A stretch of DNA of 10,181 nucleotides from Clostridiales bacterium (lineage in GTDB: Bacteria; Bacillota; Clostridia; Oscillospirales; Oscillospiraceae): contig JAHZEF010000005.1 of NCBI GenBank assembly GCA_019422005.1, positions 22,354 to 32,534 of the forward strand, written 5' to 3'. The notes under the pieces were generated by a model that worked only from the letters and a program-made list of their open reading frames with translations, made no database searches and was not told where the DNA came from. Numbering within the stretch: the stretch's first letter is position 1; the number at the start of each line of letters is the position of its first letter. A program made the position numbers and the translations under genes. Shown piece after piece: positions 1 through 6,204 of this stretch.

Positions 1-747
1 ATGCCCCATCTTCTCCTCCATCAGCATTCCGATCTCGTCAAACTTGGTCCGCATCAGCGAATGCCCGGAGACCGGCGTAAAGTCCGGGCGGTGCATCACA
101 TCCGGCACGTGATGCGTCGCAATGGAACGCCAGTGGGTAATTCCCGTAGCGCAGTGCTTGTAGCCGCCGGAATAACCGCCGTACGGGTTGCCCTGGGTGT
201 GCCCGATCAGGATGGGAATGTCGCACTCATATACATATTTGTTCATCAGCACCGGATCACCGCGGCGCGTCGCCCCCAGATCCACCATATGCTCATAATC
301 CTCGGAGTCATGGCTGGTGATCTGGTGCGTCCAGTAGAATTCGTTGAACAGCGCGTCGCCCAGAATCTTCTGCATCTCCGGCACCGTGGCCCGCGGATGC
401 AGGCCGTTGGAGATCAGCAGCAGAATATCCTGCTTTTCCACCCCGGACGCGTACAGCTCATCCAGGCAGGCGCGGATGGAAACCTTGCGGTGCGATGTCG
501 CCTGTGTGCCGCCCTTTACAATGTCCGGGATGATGAAAACCACTTTGCTGCCCTTGCGGGCCAGTTCGCGCAGCGGCTTCATTCCAATGGGGTTACGGAT
601 GCTCTCCAGCGTGGCCTGATACAGGCTGTCCCAGTCCTGCGGCAGGCAGGCCGGATCCGGCACAGTGGTTCCGGGGATGAAGACGTCCGTACTGTCCGGC
701 AGTTCGGCGCTCATCAGCCCCGGCCCATATTCAAAATCAAGCTTCAA
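1..747 (-). CDS. LarA-family (DUF2088) nickel-pincer hydroxyacid racemase/epimerase homologue, 3' end missing
   Basis: This is the N-terminal 249 residues of a LarA-like protein; full members are about 420 residues, so the window edge removes the rest. The family interconverts 2-hydroxyacid stereoisomers (lactate, malate, gluconate and others) using a nickel-pincer nucleotide made by LarB, LarC and LarE, none of which is seen here. Visible landmarks are Asp75 in IIPDIVKGG, His117 in SNGLHPRAT (LarA His108), Lys197 in GGYSGGYKH (cofactor lysine, LarA Lys184) and His213 sixteen residues later (nickel ligand, LarA His200). Position 187, ten before the lysine, is Asn where LarA has catalytic His174, and Lys78 stands where an Arg is usual. 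The TTG start at 747 is chosen because AGGAGG lies 7 nt upstream (755-760); the only early ATG is codon 12. It is third in an operon, 17 nt after the TIM-like gene. The family is clear; the substrate is unknown. Confidence 0.85.
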   Translation of the reverse strand, partial: MKLDFEYGPGLMSAELPDSTDVFIPGTTVPDPACLPQDWDSLYQATLESIRNPIGMKPLRELARKGSKVVFIIPDIVKGGTQATSHRKVSIRACLDELYASGVEKQDILLLISNGLHPRATVPEMQKILGDALFNEFYWTHQITSHDSEDYEHMVDLGATRRGDPVLMNKYVYECDIPILIGHTQGNPYGGYSGGYKHCATGITHWRSIATHHVPDVMHRPDFTPVSGHSLMRTKFDEIGMLMEEKMGH

Positions 748-764
748 TTTATATCCTCCTTTAT

Positions 765-1598
765 TTACGCCAGATACAGCGCAGCAATTTTCAGATATTC
801 CTCCGGATAGAAGCCAATCTCCCCCTGGAAACGCGTCAGGGCGATCAGGCCGCCGTCAATTTCCCCGATCCCCGCCAGCATTTCGGCGTTGTCCTCTTTC
901 AGGCCGCCGCCGTAAACCACATCCATGCCGCCGGTCACCTCTTTGATAAACCGTGCGATCTTGGTGATATACGCTTCGTCCGCCGGCGTCTTTCCGGGCC
1001 CGATCGACCAGACTGGCTCATAGCCGATGACCACACGGCTTCTGTCAACACCCTCGAGCCCGATCTCCAGCTGCGCCCGGAGGACCTCCTGCCACTGTTC
1101 CTGCTCTTCGCTGGTCTCTCCAATGCAGTACAGGACGCGCAGCCCCTGGCCCACTGCCTGGCGCACCTCCTGATTCAGCAGGCGGTTGACCGCATCCGGG
1201 GCCGTCACGCCGCCTTCCGCCAGGATCCCGCCCTTGTCGCAGCGCTCTTCGCAGTGCCCGATGATAGTATGGTCACAGCCCAGCGCCTTCATGCTGCTGG
1301 CCGGCCGGTTCGTCGTAAACGCGCCGAAATTGCCGCCCACCGCGGTATTCTGCCGGTAAACGCCCTGGCAGCCGATCTGAACGGGGCTGCCGGCGCAGCG
1401 CGCCCCCAGGGCTCCAAGCAGATGCGCCTCCGGATAGAACTGCACAAATTCCACCGCTGCCGGGTCGTAGCACTGCAGCGCCCGCTGTGTCTGTTCCACA
1501 ATGTATGCGCCCCACTGATCCATGGGCGCCAGCCGGTTCACGCCGCCGAACGCAGGCGGCACGTCGAAGCGCTTCAGATTCAAATAGATATGTTTCAT
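765..1598 (-). CDS. Triosephosphate isomerase-like protein with altered phosphate-binding site
   Basis: This 277-residue TIM-barrel protein is slightly longer than ordinary TIM (about 250). The isomerase catalytic set is intact: Asn7 and Lys9 in YLNLKR, His115 in IIGHCEER, Glu194 in GYEPVW, and the loop-6 signature VWSIGPGKT. The normal phosphate-gripping residues are not. The YGGSV motif reads YGGGL (Gly232 for Ser) and the late Gly-Gly reads Ala253-Leu254 within GGLIALTRFQGE. It probably performs an aldose-ketose isomerisation on a substrate other than plain glyceraldehyde 3-phosphate/DHAP, as do TIM homologues of tetrulose-phosphate pathways (EryH, LerI); that is inference. Its ATG overlaps the stop of the upstream phosphofructokinase-like gene as ATGA, implying translational coupling. 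An ordinary glycolytic role is the alternative but fits the substitutions poorly. Confidence 0.88.
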   Translation of the reverse strand: MKHIYLNLKRFDVPPAFGGVNRLAPMDQWGAYIVEQTQRALQCYDPAAVEFVQFYPEAHLLGALGARCAGSPVQIGCQGVYRQNTAVGGNFGAFTTNRPASSMKALGCDHTIIGHCEERCDKGGILAEGGVTAPDAVNRLLNQEVRQAVGQGLRVLYCIGETSEEQEQWQEVLRAQLEIGLEGVDRSRVVIGYEPVWSIGPGKTPADEAYITKIARFIKEVTGGMDVVYGGGLKEDNAEMLAGIGEIDGGLIALTRFQGEIGFYPEEYLKIAALYLA

Positions 1599-2779
1599 TC
1601 TTTCTCGTTCCTCTTTGCAAACAGCTTTGTAAACTGGAGATACTCTCCAAAGTCATCGCCCACCAGGGGACGGCACCAGTTCAAAAATTCCTCCGTCACG
1701 TCATTGCCGCGGGCGTTGATCCAATGATCGGGAATTTTCCTTTCCACCATCATAACGCGATCCACCGGGATTTCCGTCAGCCTGATTTCATACGGATCCG
1801 AAGAGATGCGCTCGATTCCGATCATCAGGCCGCTTTTCCCCTCCAGCGCAGCGCGCACAGCGGCGCGGCCGACTGCCACGGCTTCCTCCCTATCAACCCT
1901 GGACTGCCAGGGAATGGACGTGCGCTCACAAAGCCCCGCCTTTTCATAGCGCGCCTTGATGCCCAGCTCCTGAATGACCAGATTGGCAAGATGCATTCCC
2001 ACATAGCTGGGATAGACCGAACGGCCGGAGGTATAGACCGGAGGCACCAGCAATTCCCCGTTCTCTCCCGTCAGCCCCTCGCTGCAGACCACAACCACGC
2101 CTCCGTGCCTGCGGTACAGGCGCTCCACATCCTCCAGGAACCAGTCTGTCCGGAAGCCCCGCTCCGGCAGATAAATCAGGTGCGGCGCATCCCCTGCCTC
2201 CCTGCGCGCCAATGCTGCAGCGGCCGTAATCCATCCGGCATTCCTGCCCATGGTCTCCATAATGCTGACATGGATCGGCAGCGCCTCCACATCACAGGCG
2301 ATCTCCGACACCGATGCAGCCACAAACCGCGCCGCGCTGGCATAGCCCGGCGCATGGTCCGTTACGGCAATGTCGTTATCAATGGTCTTCGGTACGCCGA
2401 TGACCGAAATCCCCAGCCCCCGGCACACCCGGTCCAGACGGCCGCAGGTATCCATCGTCCCGTTGCCGCCGTTCATCAGGACGTACCGGATATCATGCTC
2501 TTTTAAAATCTCCGCCATCCGGGTATAATGATGTTCCTCCAGCGCAAAGCGGGATGTCCCGATGGAAGAGGCCGGCGTGCGCAGCAGCCGTCTCGTTTCC
2601 GATTCGGGATATGCCAGCAGATCCAGAAAGCGCTCCGCCAATACGGCTTCGCTTCCGCCAATTGCACCAAAAACACGGTCGATTTTTTGGCTATTTCGCG
2701 CTTCCTCAATTACGCCGTATAGGGACGCATTCATGACCGCGGTCGGCGCTCCGCCGTGGACAATTAGTAAATTTGACAT
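1595..2779 (-). CDS. 6-phosphofructokinase-family sugar-phosphate kinase (long, PPi-PFK-like type)
   Basis: This 394-residue PFK-family enzyme phosphorylates a ketose phosphate, probably at C1. Motifs in order are the nucleotide loop VHGGAPTAVMNAS (8-19), GGNGTMDT (104-111), PKTIDND (130-136, catalytic base Asp134) and METMGRNAG (175-182, MGR substrate loop). The length and the PKTIDND lysine belong to the PPi-dependent or long-ATP clade. The Gly107 position, however, is the ATP-type residue (PPi enzymes have Asp here: GGDDS or GGNDS), which argues for ATP as donor. Asn106 replaces the usual magnesium-binding Asp. The start at 2779 is preferred over an in-frame ATG at 2938 because the upstream 53 codons have no PFK homology and overlap the promoter and leader; a GGGAG sits 8 nt before 2779. 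It is the first gene of the minus-strand operon and overlaps the TIM-like gene by 4 nt. Fructose 6-phosphate, tagatose 6-phosphate or another ketose phosphate are all possible substrates. Confidence 0.88.
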   Translation of the reverse strand: MSNLLIVHGGAPTAVMNASLYGVIEEARNSQKIDRVFGAIGGSEAVLAERFLDLLAYPESETRRLLRTPASSIGTSRFALEEHHYTRMAEILKEHDIRYVLMNGGNGTMDTCGRLDRVCRGLGISVIGVPKTIDNDIAVTDHAPGYASAARFVAASVSEIACDVEALPIHVSIMETMGRNAGWITAAAALARREAGDAPHLIYLPERGFRTDWFLEDVERLYRRHGGVVVVCSEGLTGENGELLVPPVYTSGRSVYPSYVGMHLANLVIQELGIKARYEKAGLCERTSIPWQSRVDREEAVAVGRAAVRAALEGKSGLMIGIERISSDPYEIRLTEIPVDRVMMVERKIPDHWINARGNDVTEEFLNWCRPLVGDDFGEYLQFTKLFAKRNEKE

Positions 2780-2944
2780 ATCTTCTACTCCCTGTGCCGC
2801 AAAACCATACCCCAAGTTCCGGGACGGATTTGCATAGCAAACTGCAAAAAATCCGGTCAAATACCGTTTGCTCGCAATATTTTGAACAATGTTTACAGAA
2901 AGAATCCGGAACCCCATGCCGAACTGGGCATTATCCACAATTTT
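2780..2944 (-). other. Predicted 165-nt structured 5' leader of the PFK-TIM-LarA operon
   Basis: If transcription starts about 7 nt after the -10 box at 2951-2956, the operon has a leader of about 165 nt. It can fold: GTTCCGG (2816-2822) pairs with CCGGAAC (2906-2912) to enclose an inner hairpin of 2825-2834 with 2843-2855 (7 bp, a 3-nt bulge, then 3 bp). ATGCC/GGCAT pair at the promoter-proximal end. I recognise no known riboswitch, and there is no Rho-independent terminator ahead of the start codon. The pairings may be fortuitous. Confidence 0.35.
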
Positions 2945-2950
2945 TTCTCA

Positions 2951-2978
2951 AGTATAACATTTGTTCGACCGTTGTCAA
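2951..2978 (-). promoter_or_regulatory. Sigma-A-type promoter of the PFK-TIM-LarA operon
   Basis: Read on the minus strand, TTGACA (2978-2973) and TATACT (2956-2951) are separated by 16 bp. That is a perfect -35 and a 5/6 -10, in an AT-rich gap upstream of the operon's first gene. The predicted transcription start is near 2944. The LacI-type operator at 2986-3003 is centred about 52 bp upstream of that start. Confidence 0.75.
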
Positions 2979-2985
2979 CAAAAAT

Positions 2986-3003
2986 TTGTGCAATCGTTTG
3001 CTT
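2986..3003. promoter_or_regulatory. LacI/CcpA-type operator in the divergent control region
   Basis: TTGTGCAATCGTTTGC is a near-palindrome centred on a CpG (GCAAtCGtTTGC, one mismatched pair). It shares TGTGCAAwCGwTT with candidate sites upstream of the FGGY kinase and of the LacI-family gene. It also fits the CcpA cre consensus WTGNAANCGNWNNCW at 14 of 15 positions, so either the local LacI regulator or CcpA could bind. It lies just upstream of the minus-strand promoter and about 109 bp upstream of the plus-strand transcription start. Confidence 0.6.
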
Positions 3004-3004
3004 T

Positions 3005-3020
3005 TATTTCAATTGAAATA
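3005..3020. repeat. 16-bp perfect palindrome, possible operator
   Basis: TATTTCAATTGAAATA is a perfect, uninterrupted palindrome. Its centre lies 17 bp from the centre of the LacI-type operator, in the same divergent intergenic region. It has no CpG centre, so it is not a LacI-family site; a second dimeric regulator is the natural reading. I do not see another copy in the window. Confidence 0.45.
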
Positions 3021-3069
3021 CGCAGAGCGTCCGCCTCTTCTTTTTCATACTTTTTCCTTATTGATGCAA

Positions 3070-3098
3070 TTGACTTTGTTCCTTTCTGGTGCTAGTAT
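3070..3098 (+). promoter_or_regulatory. Probable promoter of the NagA-like gene
   Basis: TTGACT (3070-3075) and TAGTAT (3093-3098) are spaced by 17 bp, with a predicted start near 3105 and an 80-nt leader. Its position inside the in-frame extension upstream of 3185 is one reason not to start the gene at 3089. Confidence 0.6.
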
Positions 3099-3184
3099 TT
3101 ACTCATGTAAACCGCAAATTTTCCATTAAACTGCAACCATTACGCGGATATTTTCGGCATCTGTACAAAGGGAGGATCTTCTCG

Positions 3185-4321
3185 ATGAATGTCATTACCA
3201 ATGCAAAAATCATTACGGAGCATGAGGTTTTAGAAAACTACGCGATTGTATTTGATGCAAAGATTCACGGAATTTTACCCAAATCCCAGGTGGATCTGGA
3301 AAGCAAACAGGTCATCGACGCGGAAGGAATGTATCTCAGCCCCGGTTTTATCGACATCCACAAGCACGGCGCCTACGACTACGATTTTATGGACGCCAAC
3401 AATGACGAAGCCCGCAGGCTCCTGGCGCGTCTGCCGGAAACCGGCGTGACCTCCCTGTATCCCACCACCATGTCCATGAGCTTTCCCGATATCCGCAGGG
3501 CCATGGAAGCCATCCGCGCGCTGATGCAGGAGCCGGCCGTGGGCACCCAGGTTCTCGGCTGTCATATGGAGGGCCCGTTCATCTCCCCTGACTGGGGCGG
3601 CGCGCAGCCCCGCAAATATATTGTTCCCGCCGACTATTCCCTGGTGGAGGGTTTGGAGGACACCATCAAGCTCGTAACGGTCGCACCGGAAGAGCCGGGC
3701 AACCCGGAGTTTATCAGCCGCTGCATCCAGGCCGGGATCCGGGTCTCCATCGGCCATACGCTGGCGCATTATGAGCAGGCCATGGCCGCTTTCCAGCTGG
3801 GCGCCACCTCCGTCACCCACACCTTCTGCGCCATGCACCAGCTGCAGCACCGTGAACCCGGTGTGGTCTCAGCCGCCAGCGAAAACCCCAACGTATTCTG
3901 CGAGCTGATTGTGGACAACCTGCACATCCACCCGGCCACGCAGCGCGTGCTGCTCAAGCTCAAGGGAATCGACCAGATGATTCTCGTCACCGATTCCATG
4001 CGCTTCGCCGGCATGGGCTACGGCGAATCCACACTGGCAGGCCAGCATGTGACCATCAATGAAAAAGGCGCTCATCTGGACGACGGCTTCTTTGCCGGCA
4101 GCGTTCTGGCACTCAACGAGGCGGTGATCAATTACAAGCGGAACAACAACCTCTCCATGGTGGACGCCATAAAGCCCGTCACCAGGAACCCGGCCAGAAT
4201 GATGGGGATCTGCGGCCGGAAGGGCGTCCTCGCCAACGGCGCAGATGCAGACTTTGTGCTGATGGATGAGAACATCGAAATCAAAAAGACGCTGATTGCC
4301 GGGAAAACGGTGTTCGGCTGA
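3185..4321 (+). CDS. NagA-like N-acetyl amino-sugar-phosphate deacetylase
   Basis: This 378-residue amidohydrolase matches the NagA/AgaA length (about 380). The family hydrolyses the N-acetyl group of GlcNAc-6-P or GalNAc-6-P to acetate and the amino-sugar phosphate, in the cytosol. Landmarks in order are PGFIDIHKHG (HxH metal site, His59/His61), GCHMEGPFIS (metal Glu129), SIGHT (His191), THTFCAM (His212), QHREPG (phosphate-contacting Arg223), DNLHIHP (substrate His247) and LVTDSM (catalytic Asp270). Two departures stand out: Cys215 replaces the usual Asn of THxxNAM, and DNLH replaces DGIH, both near the sugar phosphate. The start at 3185 follows GGAGG (3171-3175) by 9 nt and gives a normal NagA N-terminus. 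The gene is monocistronic and divergent from the PFK operon. The substrate is probably an N-acetyl-hexosamine phosphate or a close analogue. Confidence 0.9.
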   Translation: MNVITNAKIITEHEVLENYAIVFDAKIHGILPKSQVDLESKQVIDAEGMYLSPGFIDIHKHGAYDYDFMDANNDEARRLLARLPETGVTSLYPTTMSMSFPDIRRAMEAIRALMQEPAVGTQVLGCHMEGPFISPDWGGAQPRKYIVPADYSLVEGLEDTIKLVTVAPEEPGNPEFISRCIQAGIRVSIGHTLAHYEQAMAAFQLGATSVTHTFCAMHQLQHREPGVVSAASENPNVFCELIVDNLHIHPATQRVLLKLKGIDQMILVTDSMRFAGMGYGESTLAGQHVTINEKGAHLDDGFFAGSVLALNEAVINYKRNNNLSMVDAIKPVTRNPARMMGICGRKGVLANGADADFVLMDENIEIKKTLIAGKTVFG

Positions 4322-4533
4322 GTCTGTTCCGGTTCGGAAGCATTCCGGCTGCGCCGGCAGGGAGGCCGGGGCCGCTTTGCCGGCCTGCCCAGCGGATCGG
4401 GAGAAGTGCAGGCCGGGTTTCCCTGCTGATGGTTCAAGCTCCCGCGTCGCGGAACGCGCAGGGCGGCTTTCCGCCCCCTGCCCCCCGTTCCCCCTGCCGC
4501 AACGGCAGGCCTCCCGTTCTTTCGACAGCCGCA
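4322..4533. other. GC-rich non-coding spacer with several hairpins
   Basis: I find no convincing gene between the NagA-like stop and the terminator. The spacer contains small inverted repeats: GGCCGG/CCGGCC around 4363-4386, GGGCGG-CTTT-CCGCCC (4461-4476) and CCTGCCG-CAA-CGGCAGG (4493-4509). An open frame crosses it but has no plausible start context and an Arg/Pro/Ala-rich composition, so I read it as untranslated 3' sequence. Confidence 0.5.
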
Positions 4534-4572
4534 GCCCTGATTTTGCAGGCAGCAAAATCAGGGCCGTCTTTT
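4534..4572 (+). terminator. Rho-independent terminator after the NagA-like gene
   Basis: A perfect 13-bp stem pairs 4534-4546 (GCCCTGATTTTGC) with 4552-4564 around a 5-nt loop AGGCA, followed by TCTTTT (4567-4572). It lies 212 nt after the stop codon and just before the FGGY-kinase promoter, so it insulates the two plus-strand units. Confidence 0.75.
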
Positions 4573-4592
4573 CCGGCAGGTTATGCAATAAA

Positions 4593-4612
4593 GATGAAAT
4601 CGTTTGCACATT
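4593..4612. promoter_or_regulatory. LacI/CcpA-type operator upstream of the FGGY kinase operon
   Basis: On the minus strand the site reads ATGTGCAAACGATTTCATC, with the CpG centre at 4601/4602. ATGTGCAAACG is identical over 11 bases to the site upstream of the LacI-family gene. It fits the CcpA cre consensus at 14 of 15 positions. The centre is about 58 bp upstream of the predicted transcription start. Confidence 0.6.
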
Positions 4613-4644
4613 TTATCCTTGACGGATGCATGGGAATGGTATAT

Positions 4645-4653
4645 TGATATAAT
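4645..4653 (+). promoter_or_regulatory. Extended -10 promoter of the kinase-aminotransferase operon
   Basis: TGATATAAT is a perfect TATAAT with the TG of an extended -10. No good -35 lies at standard spacing; TTGACG (4619-4624) could instead serve an overlapping TATATT (4640-4645) at 15 bp. Transcription would start near 4660, giving a leader of about 50 nt. Confidence 0.55.
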
Positions 4654-4708
4654 CATAGCGATGAAAACTGTCGGTTTTTTTGCAGGCCGGCAGGCGGAGG
4701 GAACACGT

Positions 4709-6202
4709 ATGGAGCAATACTCGCTGACGTTCGATTTCGGCTCCGGCAGCGTCAAGGCCGCGCTGATCAGCAGCGCCCACCGGATCCTGGCCTCTTACAA
4801 TAAGCCGTACAGCACGTACTACCCCCAGAAGGGCTGGGCCGTCCAGTCACCGGATACTGCCTGGGAGTGCATGCAGGAAGCCACGCATCAGGTGATGGAA
4901 TCTTCCGGCATCCTGCCGGCCCAGATCAAGGGGATCGCCATCTCCCACACCGGTTCCACCATCATTTTTGTCGACCGTGAGGGCCGCGCGCTGTCTGAAT
5001 GCGTCATGTGGATGGACGGCAGGGCCGTGGAGCAGGCGCACCGGCTCAACGCACAGGTGGGGGAAGCGCGCTATACGGGAAAAAATGTGATTGCAAAACT
5101 CCGCTGGTTTGTCGAACGGCAGCCGGAGCTCATCCGGTCTGCATACCGCCTTCTGGACCTGCAGGGCTATCTGATCCACCGCCTGACCGGCGAGCTGGTC
5201 TATGAGTTCACCGGCGCCAGAACGACGCGGCTGTTTGACGTTTACCGCGGCTGCTGGGATGAGGCCATGTTTGAGCTTTCCGGCTTTCCCCGCCGCCTGG
5301 TCCCCGAACGCGTCATCCGTTCCGAGGATCTGGCCGGCCGCCTCACGCCGGAGGCGGCGCGGCTGCTCGGCGTGGCGGAAGGCACCCCGGTGTTCGGCGG
5401 ATGCTGCGACCACGCCACGGCCGTCCTGGGCGCCGCGTGCGTCCATCCCGGCGACGCCCATATTTATATCGGCACCTCCGCCTGGCTGGCCGTCACGGCC
5501 GACGCCTACAGCGACGTGGGGACCATCCGGCCCTCCCCGGTGCCCGGCCAATGGTACCATTACTATGAGAGCGATTCCGGCGGCGCCTGCATCGACTTCC
5601 TGATCCGTCACTATTATCAAAAGGAGCTTTCCGAAGGGCTGGACGTCTATTCTCTGGTCGGGGAGGAAAGTTCCGACAGCTCTTCCTACAAGGACGTCCT
5701 GTTCCTGCCGTTCCTGACCGGCGCCTCGGCCCCCATCAGCGACGTCCGTTCCCGGGCGTCCCTGCTGAACCTGGAAGCCAGTACCACCCGCGGCCAGATT
5801 GCCCGTTCCGTTCTGGAGGGCCTGGGGTTCAATCTCCTCTGGCTGAAGGAGTTTTACATGGCGGAGCACGGCTGGGACATCCGCTGCCTCCGCGGCATCG
5901 GCGGCGGAATGATGCTGCCGGAGAGCGTGCAGACCATCGCCAACATTCTGGGCGATCCCATCACAACCATGCGGGATCCGCGGTTTGCCGGCAACATCGG
6001 CCTGGCCGTATGCGTCGAAACCGGCCTGCGCGAGCATGAAGACGGATACGCCGTTCTGGAAAAAACCGGCGCCTTCGACCGCACATACGAGCCCCAGCCC
6101 CGTCAGCGGGAACGCTACGACCGGCTGTTCTCCATATATAAATCCGCTTTCTCTGCATTAAGCAAGGTATACAATGTGTTAAACGAAGGAAAGGAAGGGT
6201 AA
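4709..6202 (+). CDS. FGGY-family carbohydrate kinase (xylulokinase-like)
   Basis: This 497-residue protein has the standard FGGY length. It transfers the ATP gamma-phosphate to a sugar or polyol in the cytosol. N-domain landmarks are the phosphate-binding loop DFGSGSVK (9-16, compare DLGTSGVK in XylB), SHTGST (79-84) and WMDGRA (101-106). The catalytic Asp234 lies in GCCDHATAVLGA, followed by IGTSAW (254-259). The C-domain adenosine motif is GIGGGMMLPESVQTIANILG (396-415). I cannot assign a substrate; the residues around SHTGST differ from the classical Gln-Met-His-Gly stretch of xylulokinases. The start is fixed by GGAGG at 4696-4700, 8 nt before ATG; an upstream in-frame ATG at 4604 precedes the promoter -10 box. 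The aminotransferase gene begins 2 nt after its stop, so the two are co-transcribed and likely coupled. Confidence 0.9.
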   Translation: MEQYSLTFDFGSGSVKAALISSAHRILASYNKPYSTYYPQKGWAVQSPDTAWECMQEATHQVMESSGILPAQIKGIAISHTGSTIIFVDREGRALSECVMWMDGRAVEQAHRLNAQVGEARYTGKNVIAKLRWFVERQPELIRSAYRLLDLQGYLIHRLTGELVYEFTGARTTRLFDVYRGCWDEAMFELSGFPRRLVPERVIRSEDLAGRLTPEAARLLGVAEGTPVFGGCCDHATAVLGAACVHPGDAHIYIGTSAWLAVTADAYSDVGTIRPSPVPGQWYHYYESDSGGACIDFLIRHYYQKELSEGLDVYSLVGEESSDSSSYKDVLFLPFLTGASAPISDVRSRASLLNLEASTTRGQIARSVLEGLGFNLLWLKEFYMAEHGWDIRCLRGIGGGMMLPESVQTIANILGDPITTMRDPRFAGNIGLAVCVETGLREHEDGYAVLEKTGAFDRTYEPQPRQRERYDRLFSIYKSAFSALSKVYNVLNEGKEG

Positions 6203-6204
6203 TC

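Noticed and set aside
765..1598. Naming the TIM-like gene tpiA as an ordinary glycolytic enzyme
   Set aside because: Catalytic residues fit, but the phosphate-binding Ser and Gly-Gly are missing, so a specific symbol would mislead.
1487..2506. Plus-strand open frame of 339 codons, and one at 1-810, opposite the PFK-like and LarA-like genes
   Set aside because: His/Arg/Pro/Gln-rich translations with no family signatures; the minus-strand genes explain the sequence.
2780..2938. In-frame N-terminal extension of the PFK-like protein to an ATG at 2938
   Set aside because: The extra 53 residues show no PFK homology, the codons coincide with the leader just after the promoter, and a ribosome binding site supports 2779.
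3089..3184. In-frame N-terminal extension of the NagA-like protein
   Set aside because: It overlaps the predicted -10 box and lacks a ribosome binding site; GGAGG at 3171-3175 supports 3185.
4847..6037. Minus-strand open frame of 396 codons opposite the FGGY kinase
   Set aside because: Antisense by-product of GC-rich codon use: no ribosome binding site context and a Gly/Ala/Asp-rich composition without domain motifs.
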